DNA of 64,000 bases. It comes from Clytia hemisphaerica. Taxonomy: Eukaryota > Cnidaria > Hydrozoa > Leptothecata > Clytiidae. Positions within the stretch are counted from its first letter, which is position 1. Each line of letters begins with the position of its first letter. Both the position numbers and the translations under genes were made by a program. The notes beneath the pieces are model-generated. The model did no database searches, had not been told where the DNA came from, and worked only from the letters and a program-made list of their open reading frames with translations. Shown piece after piece: positions 35,401 to 47,400 of the stretch. The stretch lies in contig CACVBU010000080.1 of the NCBI GenBank assembly GCA_902728285.1, positions 124,001-188,000 of the forward strand, written 5' to 3'.

Positions 35401-38400
35401 TAACTGGAAAACCTTTATATTTATTCAACAAACTAAATTCTTTACAACTTTAGTGCAGAAAGTCGTTCATGAAATGTTTTAACGCAACTCGTGATGCTTC
35501 GATGTGCGGAGAAGAAGTCAAAATGTGTGCTAAAGAATGTATGGGTGGACGACCAACAAACAAAACAAGACCTACACCTAACTCGTGCTTTATGGATGTA
35601 AGAACTACATTTCTTGCTAACTGTTAATTGTTAATGTTTGGGTAACTGGAAACCTTTATATTTATTCATCAAACTATATTCTTTTCAACTTTAGTGGAGA
35701 AAGTCGTTCATCAAATGTTTTAACGCAACTGGTGATCGTTCGATGTGCGGAGAGGAAGTCAAAATGTGTGCTAAAGAATGTATGGGTGGACGACCAACAA
35801 ACAAAACAAGACCTACACCTAACTCGTGCTTTATGGATGTAAGAACTACATTTCTTGCTAACTGTTAATTGTTAATGTTTGGGTAACTGGAAACCTTTAT
35901 ATTTATTCATCAAACTATATTCTTTTCAACTTTAGTGCAGAAAGTCGTTCATCAAATGTTTCAACGCAACTGGTGATCGTTCGATGTGCGGAGAGGAAGT
36001 CAAAATGTGTGCTAAAGAATGTATGGGTGGACGACCAACAAACAAACCAAGACCTACACCTAACTCTTGTTTTATGAATGTAAGAACTACATTTCTTGCT
36101 AACTGTTAATGTTTGGGTAACTGGAAAACCTTTATATTTATTTAACAAACTATATTCTTTTCAACTTTAGTGCAGAAAGTCGTACATGAAATGTTTTAAC
36201 GCAACTCGTGATGCTTCGATGTGCGGAGAAGAAGTCAAAATGTGTGCTAAAGAATGTATGGGTGGACGACCAACAAACAAAACAAGACCTACACCTAACT
36301 CGTGTTTTATGAATGTAAGAACTACATTTCTTGCTAACTGTTAATGTTTAGGTAACTGGAAAACCTTTATATTTATTTAACAAACTATATTCTTTTCAAC
36401 TTTAGTGCAGAAAGTCGTTCATGAAATGTTTTAACGCAACTGGTGATCGTTCGATGTGCGGAGAGGAAGTCAAAATGTGTGCTAAAGAATGTATGGGTGG
36501 ACGACCAACAAACAAACCAAGACCTACACCTAACTCGTGTTTTATGAATGTAAGAATTACATTTCTTGCTAACTGTTAATGTTTGGGTAACTGGAAAACC
36601 TTTATATTTATTTAACAAACTATATTCTTTTCAACTTTAGTGCAGAAAGTCGTACATGAAATGTTTTAACGCAACTCGTGATGCTTCGATGTGCGGAGAA
36701 GAAGTCAAAATGTGTGCTAAAGAATGTATGGGTGGACGACCAACAAACAAACCAAGACCTACACCTAACTCGTGTTTTATGGATGTAAGAACTATAATTC
36801 TTGCTAACTGCCAATGTTTCGGTAACTGGAAAACCTTTATATTTATTTAACAAAGCACTGAGTAAAGAAAACGTTTCATGTCATCCAGGATGGCGATCTT
36901 CAGAGACTAACTGCTAATGTTTTAATAATAGTACAAGACACTTTATTTTCTTCTTTTCTTTTTCTTAATCAAACTTTAGTGCATCATCAAACTGATGCAA
37001 GAAAAAGGTTTGAAAAGAGTTTTTGCAATAAATTTCATTGCATTTCATTAATCTTTAGTGCCGTAAAGCAGTTTTCAAGTGTAAAAATGGTTCGAGGGAT
37101 CCAAACGCATGCATGGCTTTTGCCAAGAGATGTGCAGGCGAATGTTGTGCCTTAACAGTAAGTAAAAAAATGTTTTCTATCCTGTCAGTTGTTGACTCGA
37201 TAAGCCTGAATTTCATATCACCCTTAAAACACGAACTGTTACTGCCCTAAATACTGGGATTAATTTTCCCGAGGATTTCGCGGATTTGTTTGTCATCCAC
37301 GAAAATAAGTCCCAATTGAAATCGCAAAAGGTGTTATCAGCGAATTTTTTTTTGAATTAAATTCCTAAAAAATGTCAATTTTATCTCACAATAGAGTCAT
37401 CTGCAAAATTGAGTCCCTGCGAAATCTTGAAATTTTGCGCATGAGCTTTACCGCGAAATTTAATCCCCGCGAAAATTAAAACTATTAAAGTATTCATGTT
37501 GGTTCGAAAAATGAAACTCTCAAGCTAGTGAATAAGACTTGACCAAGGAAAACGGACAACGATTTGCTTGCTTGCTTTTACTTGATAGGTAGGTCTAAGG
37601 ACGAGAAGGGCCAATATATCAATAGCATAGGACAAATTGTGAAGTGAACGTCTTCTTTCTCTTAAAGTGTCGCAAAAGAATGCAAAGATGTTTGATGAGG
37701 ACAAAAGATTTCAGAATGTGCTCGATAGACGCTCAAAAGTGTTATCGAAGATGCTCCAATTAAAGAAGATCAACTACTTGTGAATGTGAAGAGAAAATGA
37801 ACATAAGAAAAATAAAAAGTTTCCTTTTTGTTCAGAATGCCCAATTTCAACGACATCCAACCATTTTTGAGCCAGTCCTAAGTTTTAGTCTCGTTTCGGC
37901 TTAAAATTTTTCGCTAGACACAAAAAAATCAAATTTGTTTGAAAAAAAAAAAAAACACCCAAAGTTTTCCCCTAAGGAACAAGTATAGCAATTTTTTTGT
38001 CAAATTCGACCATTTCTGAGGTCTCTAGAGTGCCTGAAAAAAACTGACAAACAGCAACTGTTGAAATTTTGTATATTATCTACCGGGTGCGCCACAAGAA
38101 AGTTTCTCTCTTTCAGGTGAAATTTCTCGAGATATAAACATTTCAAAAGAACGAATTCTTTTCGATTAAAAAGAAGATAGATTAACCATTTTGATGGGTC
38201 ATTTATAAAATTTGGTTCTTTAGATCAAAAGTTATGCTCCATTGAATAAAAAAGTTACTTTCAAAAAATACTCGAGTTATACTCCATTGAATAAAAAAGT
38301 TACTTTCAAAAAATGCTCGAAAACGTTCAAATCAGCCTTTCAAATCAAAAAGAAGCATGATCACACGATACATCAGTATTGGTTTTTTTTTTCAAAGTGA

Positions 38401-41400
38401 TCTATTGCTATGTAAAGTAAAGTCGAACTTCCACAATTCGTCGGAAAATGTCAAAAAATCTGGTAAGATTCATGAAAATACATCAAATATGGGTTTGGAG
38501 ATAATCCAGCCTTACATTGACTATAACCAAAAATCTGAATATAAACTTGATAAAAACAAATGAAAATCATTTTGATGAAGATTCTAAAAAACCATTTCTA
38601 GGCTCCAGTTTCACAATTTATGCGTTTAATTACTAAGAAATGCTCTAAATCGTGCTAAATCGCGACTGCCAATTTTGAAATAAAAATTTGATAGATCTTT
38701 TAAATTTGGAACTAACTTTTTTATTCGATTGAGGATAACTTTTGATGTAATGAGTTTATCCTTCCTTTTTTCAATGGAAAAGGATTCCTTCTTTAAAAAC
38801 TTATAGAGGTCAAGAAAATCAAGTTCAAACAGAGAAACATTTTTGTGGAGCACCACAATTATTTATCGATTGACAAATGTATATCAAATTAGAACAAGCA
38901 ACATGCTGAACCTAATGATGAGAATCAGATAAAAATAGGACAAATGGCAAGAGAGTAAGAACAGTGCAGTGACTAGCTTGAAGTATCACAGCTCAAATTA
39001 ATAGCAACCTGTGAAGTATAGTTAAAGACGTATGACTTATACTCGTAGATATTGGGGTGAATAGAGTCTAAAACAAACCCATGTTAGGCACTTTTTGGTC
39101 CAAATTTTCCCAAAAAATATTTTTTTCAAAAATCGGGCTCCATCTGAAATTAAATATTACCATTTTATATCACTTTATAAAAATAAGATATCTATAGGAC
39201 ATATATAAAAAATATCACTTAGTCCACTCCAGAAAACCCCATTTTTAGGGACTTTTTGGCCCAAGTTTGACCAAGAAAATTATTTTTAGAATATCAGGCT
39301 TCAGATTTTAAATATTACAATTTTACATCAAATTGCAAAAAATCAGAAAAATATCAATCCAATCGCGAGAAATGCTCTTTTCCCTAAAAACAACATAAGG
39401 GAATTTCCCCAAATAAGAAAATCCTATTTTTACGACCAAAAAAACTTTTCCGAAAAAAACTGCTTATCACTTTTTAGAGAACCTTGCCCTCTATCTTTAT
39501 GCAAAAAATCAAAAAAATCTTGGACCTCCGGAGTGGGTCCAAAAACGAATTCAAAGGGCCCTCTTATGATTGCGGGCATTTCTTGGAAAATTATTTAGTG
39601 AAATGAAAAAGAAATACCTTTGTGGAGAGGACTTTAAAACGGGAATCCTTCGGATCAATATCATGCGCTAGATCCAACTCCAGACTATAATCGTTCCCGT
39701 TTGGTAATTTTGCCGTCACACTCAGCTGAAAAGTTAATTGAAATCTTCACAGTTTCTGACCACACCCCCCCCCCTTTTCCCTTAAAATGAATGCTTAGCC
39801 CTCATATAGAAAGACAATTTTGTTGGTTTCTTGGTTGGAAAATCGTTGACCAATATAAGAAGAAAGTGATACAACTTCCCAGTTTAAAGATGATATGAAG
39901 AATTTATGTGATGCATATTTATAACGAGGGTGAGAGAATCCATAAATCGTTGCTATAGAATAAAAAGGAGTTAAGGCCAATTTTTAAAATTTTTTATTTT
40001 TTTATTTTTTGGTTCCTAAGACGTCATTAATTTTAAGAAATTTTGTATATTTTTTTACAATATTATTTTGCTCTTGAGATAATTGAATGGACTATGTGAT
40101 AAAAGAAAGAGTTATATATGTCAACAGCAAAAATGGACTTTTTATTCTACAGCGACAAAATGGCTTTGTCCTAATATAAAATGATTGAATTCTACGTAAG
40201 TATATTAGATCATAAGCAAGGTTGGCACAACAGCGTTGTGAAATGAATCAGAAAAATGAACTTACAGATTTCGATTGAAATTCGATTTGTACTTTTTCTT
40301 GTTTCAAACTTTTCGCGAGAACAGTTAAAATCACATGTGTTTCTGTTTGATACCAATCATGCCTTTATAACAAAAGAGAAATGGATTAAATCCAGTGCCT
40401 TTCATTTAAGAAAAGTTGCGTTATATATTCTTGAGTTTTCTTATCCGGCAAGTTTTACACATAATAACCTTCTATGATTTTTATACGTGTATAAAAAAAA
40501 TTAAAGATTTACTTTATTTTGGGTTTGAGCGCGGTGGCCGGCTGAGTTGCTTCTTGCTGTTTCATTTGTCCTTGGTCTTTTATTGTCGATTCCTTCGTAG
40601 GGTGTAAGCTTGACAAACCAATGGAAATCTAGGAAATAATCTCAACAAGCTTGTCTTTGATTCGTCAATCAAACAATCTTACCGGATTCATTAGTTAAGG
40701 TAAAGGAATCATTCTTACCTTCGTTTGATCAGCACTCCCTTGTTTTGTAACTAGTAAGAAAGTAAACACAATTTTAGAAGAAAAGTCATCAACCTTGAAT
40801 GGGCTTCTTGAGGTCATTTTAGCTTGAGCTAAAGACAAATACACGGTCGTGATTAGTGTTTTGATTCTCAGTATCAAGTGATTTAATTTTAGTAACACTT
40901 TGAGAAGGTCACCGCCCCAACGGAGAAACTAAATATCAAACTGATGTCCATATCAAACACATAACGAATAAAAGAAGACAACGACTTAGATAAAGAAACT
41001 CACGATTTATTTCTGCTTCACATTTTCTTATGCATTTCTGAATATCTTCATTAGGTCCTGAAATTGAAAACAAAAAAGAAATCAAAGCTCGCAAGCACCC
41101 GTGAGAAGCCTGAGAAAAATCAAAATGAAGATGTTGAAAAAACAAAAATAACATAAAAAGAAAGAGCTTGGAGATATACCATGTAGCTCAAGAGCCTTTT
41201 GATAAGCTTCCAAAGCTTCTTCGAACTTTTCCATTGAAAATAGCACCAGGCTGAAATAAAAATGTCTTAATTTATTCACCTGAAGATTTCCTCCGAATAT
41301 GATTAAAACTATACCTTATTCCATGCTTTTAAAATCCAAATAAAACAAATGTTATACCGCCATTTCTCTTCTTCACAATAATAATTCAGAATTAGCGACA

Positions 41401-44400
41401 CTCCACTTTTCCCTGCTATTTCATGACAATGAGTCATTCTTACCCTTTTCGCTGCCAAGCTTTGCTGTTTTCTGTGTTGTATTGAATCGAGTGGTTAACA
41501 TCGGAAAGTGCATCTACAAAACAAATTTTATTTTCTAAGTAAAAGCTATTTGATTTCTTGCATTGTATAGAATTGAGGTATCGTCAACAATCTTTTGATG
41601 TAAAATTATTTTCGAGATATTTTAGAATTGCTTGCCTTAGAAAACAAATTATGGTATTTTACCTGAGAAATTGCTTATTTTGATATAAGCATTACATCTT
41701 TTCAAATAGTAGTCAAAATTTTCTTTGTCCAATTCCAATGCTTCAGTGTAGCACTAAGAAAAACAACAAGAAGTCAACTTCCTTCCTATCACTTTATTGG
41801 TTTTGAAGCTGTTTGAAGATACGATTTCAGTGCTATTGAAGTTGAAGTTGTTATTTTGATGGGTATGATTTCGCAGATTTTTGATTAATTTGACTTATGA
41901 TGAAATTTGTTGAAAAAACAAAATCAAACAACAGCAAGAAATCTTCAAAATGTGTTTGAAGATAAATTGATGATCAGAATAGCAGATTTAATCATGATTA
42001 GTGGATGAGTAAAATCTGGCATTTTAAGTAATATAATTTATTAGAAATCTCTTGATAAAAGTTGCAGATAAACATGAAAGCTTTTCCACAGACAAATCCA
42101 AGAAGAAGTTTGATAGGATAAAAAGAACTGAATTGATACAAGGGATGATTGATACTTTGTAACAGGCCTCTTTATTTTGGGGTATCCATGATGCTGTCCA
42201 ATATAGTCAATGATGAATTATAAATTCAAAGATAATCTGAATAAACTTACTTTTATAGAGGTTGTGAAATCTTCATCTACAAATGCTTCATTGCCAAGGC
42301 TATGGGGATAAACAAAATTCCTATTCTTATAAAAGTTTTTATCTTACTGCAGGGTATTTTTCAAGCACTTTTCCTTACCACCATTTTTCAATACAGTGGT
42401 ATAAAATTCCAACCACTATGGGTGACAAAGAAAATATTTACCCTCTAATTGATTTCGAAAAAAACAACCTTGCTATTTGTTACACTCATTGTAATATACA
42501 TCAAGTTCATAATTTCAAGTTTTTTTTACCATAATTTTTCTATCTTAGAAAATTGAGTTTGAAAAATCAATTTGAAATTGACTTTTGCCACATGATGGTG
42601 GCAAAAGAATGCTTGATAAATACCCTGTACTGTATTTCTTTTTCTAATTAAGTTACTTAGTTACTAAATCAAAGAGAAGATCAAGTTCTGATCATGCAGT
42701 GGATCATTAAGTCTTCATAATATAGTATATTCAATATGACATCCTGATTAGCAAAAGGACTTATACTCAAGACATTGCCATTAATCTTAGTTTAGTAAGA
42801 CATAACATATTACCAAGTGTCCCAGAAAAAATTCCCCTCTTTGAAGTGAGTTTTCTTGACTTCTATGAATTCTTAAAGAACAAGCTAGATGCTGAATGGA
42901 CCTACCTGATGATGAAAGTTAGATAGCAATGCGAGGAGAAAAAAATCAGTCAGAAAATATATCGTTTAGCGAAAATGCATAACGCAATAAATTCATCATT
43001 GATTGTTGATGGGGGGAGAGGGAAGGGTTGTAGGGAAAAATTAATAGACAGTTCTGGTCGCAAAAATCAGTTTTATTGACAATTGAATCATGCTTGATGG
43101 TGAGCATTGTTATCAATAATGTTTTTGTGTGAAGAACATAGAAATACAAGGAAAACATATAATGAAAATCTGCAAAGACAGCGATTTCCGGCATTTTCAA
43201 CCGGAAAAATTTTTTTCTCAAAAATCGAACTCGGCCATGTTTTGAGCATTGCAAATACGCATCTTTCTGCAAAAAATCAGAAAAGGCTAAAGATGAAAAT
43301 CCGAGAAAATGTAAAAAAAAACGGTTTTCCGGCATATTTCTGGCATTTTCGGCCGGGAAAAAATATTTTTCGAAAATCGGGCTCCGTCACATTTTAGGTA
43401 TTGTCATTTTGCATCAGTGTGCAAAATTTCATGAAAAAATATAAAGTACAGCTCGAGAAATTCAAGAAATACCGTTTTTCCGGCGAAAATAGGCTGTTCC
43501 GGCGATTTTTAGAAAGTTCCGGCTTCAAAAATCACTTTTATTGACAATTAAACCATGCTTGATGGTGGGCATTGCTACAAATAATGTTTTAGTGTGAAAA
43601 AACAACGAAATATAAGGAAAAAGTCCAATGAAAATCTGCAAAAACGGCGATTTCCGGGATATTTCCGGCATTTTCAGCCGGAATAGAATTTTTCTCAAAA
43701 ATCGGACTAATCCATGTTTTAGGCATTGCTAATACGCATCTTTGTGCAAAAAATCAGAAAAAACTAATGATGAAATCTCGAGAAAATGCCAAAAAAACGG
43801 TTTTTCCGGCATATTTCCGGCATTTTCGGCCGGAAATGAATTTTTTTCGAAAATCGGGCTCCGTCACATTTTGGGCATTACCATTTTGCATCTTTGTGCC
43901 AAAAATTAGGAAAAACTAATGAGCCAATCCCGAGAAAAGCTAGTAACGAACGGACGAACGGACGAACGAACAGACGAACGAACAGAGGTTAATTTATAGG
44001 ACCTACAGTCCAACAATCCTTTTGCATTGGAAAGAGGGAGGACAAACTTAAATTTTGAGGGGTTATTTGTCAAATTTGGTCTACATTCCTATTAAAAATT
44101 TCTAGCCTTCTAATATAAGAGAGTTAAATAAAGCTTATTAGCCCCCCCCCTCCCGAAACAAGTTTATGTTCCATTTTGTCATCCTAAAAATTTTGTTTTG
44201 TGGCAAGTTTAAGTTTGGATGGCTTCCCTTAATCGATATTAGGTAAAGATTAAAATAGAGGACTGGATCAAAAATTAATTGGACTTTTATGGTATACTAA
44301 TTCTCACGATGTCATGTGCCTTAGTTGTCAATCATACTAAAATTATTTAGTTGAACTATAGGTAGCTCCTTCTAGCCTGTTCTCAATGATTTTAGTTTGA

Positions 44401-47400
44401 TGGCTATTCAAATTTCTCATTTTCATAATGGCTTCCACAGAGCCCAGATGTCTAGAATTTGCTTAGCTAAGCCGTGCTCGCGGGCGATAAATTTATGTTT
44501 ACTTCTCTTGTATATTTTAGTGGTATTTATCCAATGAAAAGGATGTTGACAAAATATGCACGGCGCTGACAAAATATGCACGGTATTGATTATGACATCA
44601 TTAAATATGTCAATGTTGATTAAAGACAACGCCCGTTAAAGAAAACAATTTGTAAATAGCTCTTTTTATCGTGAAATTTAGAAATACGAAAAAAAAAGAA
44701 TCAAATTTAATATTTGTTTCCTCATCTAGATTATATAAGCATTAGAATACGGTAAATTTTAAACCTGATTTATTCAGATAAAGCTATAAGAGGTTCATTA
44801 CTTGTGGATTTTAAAACTTACATAACCAAAAACGAAAGTTGTAGGGAAGGAAAGAGTGAACGCAAGACAGAAGGTTTGGTTGTGTTGATCAGGTATGCTT
44901 TTATTCTATCCGAGCTAAAATTATTAAAGACCAAGGATGCCCTGACTGGGTATGTTTGACCAGTTCACTGGTGCCAAAAAGTATCCCTCAGCCACACCGG
45001 AAACCTTTTGTCTCTTGTTAGTTACGGTGTTAATTTTTCGAACTTCTGGAAACTGGACAAAGTAATGCCATAGTCCGGTGTGTTGAGATTATCTGGTGTT
45101 AAATAAAAAGTATCCTCATCCAACACCAGACTTGCATGTCCGGTGTTTTTAAAGTCTGATGCGTCGACAGGGTTGTATCCAGACCTGATCAAACACACAC
45201 AATTTTTCAAAAAATCTTAGAGTTCCATTTTTTTTATAAGTATACGGTAAATTTCGGCTGAAGCATTCTCAAACCCTCTGAAAGGCTTAACAAAAAAAAG
45301 TTTAAAAAAACCATAGTTACCATTTTATTTAGAGAAGGGTCGTTATTGAATGGTTTGCCTTTTTGGAGGAGCATTATTAATTCGAAAGCGGGCGTTTATT
45401 CAAAGTAATACGATCGGTATGAGATTTGGCAAATTCCAGAAATTTTCTTCACTTCATTAAATACCTTTTCTTGGCCCTTTTTACGCCGGACCTTATTAGC
45501 GTTATTTTTGGGCTTGTTGGTGGAATAAGGGTTGGCGTAAAAAGGGCCGGTAATGTAGTTAATAGTCGGTCACGATCGATATATAATCGATAATGATACG
45601 TGATCGAAGATAAGTAAATAATTGATAAGTAATCAATGCATGAACGATAAGTAATCAATGATTGTTAACAATCGATACATGATTGATAAGTAATCGATAG
45701 GTTGTATGTAGTTGATATGTGATCGATAAGTAATCGATAGCTTGGAAATAATCGATTGCTGATCGATACTCAAGATTTTTTGAAGGTCAGATTACCTATA
45801 GATTCTATCGGTTAATCAATATGTAATCCATCTATTACTTATCGATTATTTATCGATTACTCAAGATTATCAATTATATCAATTAACTAGGTCTGGTGGA
45901 GATTAAGGTGTTCACGGCGTGTGCTTAAAGGAATACAGCTGGGAGTCTCTGCTTTTAGTTGCTTTTAATATTTGCTTTTAAGTACGGGTTACACCGGGGG
46001 ACATTTTCTGAGTGCGCAAAGTGGATGTTGTTTATAGAAGAATCATAACAGCCAGTCAAAAAAGAACCTTAGTTATCATGCAGTGAGGCTGGAGCTTCGA
46101 TTTTTGAGGATTTTTAGCGATTTTTGCCTCGCTGGCCCAAATCTCCCAACCTCTTTACCTTAAGGGAGATCGAAATTAGAGTTTTTCAGCGTTCCGAAAA
46201 AAACGCATAGCAGAAATTTTTTCATCTTCACAAGATCGATTCTCAACAACAAAATACATCTTTTGGTCTTTGGGTTTTTTTCTGACGTTTTTTCTTCAAA
46301 GAATATAGATCACTTTCCTTTTCCCCTGGAGCGCGCGAGAAAAAAATGACTAGCTCGTTTTCGTGCGGGCGAATAAAGATGAGGCGGCAATCTTGCACTG
46401 AGGGTGCTACTTAGTTTCCGCCCTATTTTGCGCCCACGATAGAATGGTTCAAACACGGGGGTAGTCTAAATGATAAACTATGTCGTTCTGTAAGTGTTTA
46501 GTTTCTGAGAGATACAAATAGTATATTTGAATATTATTAACTTATTTATTAAAGTATTTTTGAGCGCAAATTTAAATATACGGTTAAATAAAAAACGAAT
46601 GATAACAGTTCTGTTTAATCCTCAAACCCCCGGGAAAAGTTTTTTTGCTGACTTCGCTATTTTACAAATCTCGGAAAAGAACTCCCATAGGAATTCCGAT
46701 ACCCAACCCGATTGGTTAATTTCGGAACGGCTTCAAGAAAGTCATAATGGCAGATAATTTTAAAAGTTTCTGAGGGAATGTGTGTAATTTATCGATGTTG
46801 ATGGCTTGTTGATTCTTTAAAGAAAAAAGATAACAGGTATAGCTTTTTCTAATCCTGGAATATCAAGGTTCCAGCTACACTGTCATGTGAAAAGGAGGTA
46901 ATTTTTTTTTCAACTCAAAGTGAAACACTTTTTCTAAAAAATTTAGAGTCGGTCAGAGGACACGAACCAAGCTATCAATTGGGCCTGGCCTTTTTTCTCA
47001 TGCCCCAGCGCAGATCCCTTTAAAGGCAGCTAATACTGGCAGTCAGGCGCATCCTGGCAAATGAACGGGGTATTTTTCACTTGCGATTGGTGGCAAATGC
47101 ATGGGGTCGAAAACAAAAGTGATGTAATAGCACTGAATACCCCACGCAATTGAACCGGGTTGGAAATATTTTGCTTCATTTTGAAGAACTGCAAAGATGA
47201 AATTTTTTTTCCATGGGGCATGGGTCAATTTTGTCTTCGAAGATTGAGGAAACTTTTTTAACGAAAAAATAAAGTTCCCGGTTTTCTTCCTTTTTTCCCG
47301 TTTTCAGTTTGAAGTTCATTTTTATTCATTTTCCTGCTTATAGCCTGAGACGTCCTATCTCATTTGCACTGGGTGACGAATACCCCATGCAAATGCTCAC

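Noticed and set aside
34645-36853. A CRISPR-like array (regular 235 bp spacing)
   Set aside because: Units are exon plus intron of an animal gene; spacing and sequence are unlike CRISPR repeats and spacers.
35186-36853. Minus-strand 77-81 codon frames repeated through the cysteine array
   Set aside because: They are the shadow of the plus-strand modules and break at each intron differently; the plus strand has splice sites, cysteine pattern and signal peptide.
36979-37040. A tenth, decayed cysteine module after module 7
   Set aside because: TTTAG|TGC is present, but the following codons lack the cysteine spacing and run into AT-rich sequence; treated as a decoy acceptor.
45022-45210. 62-codon minus-strand frame with a protein-like look
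   Set aside because: It overlaps repeated ACACCGGA words and has no splice partners or family match.
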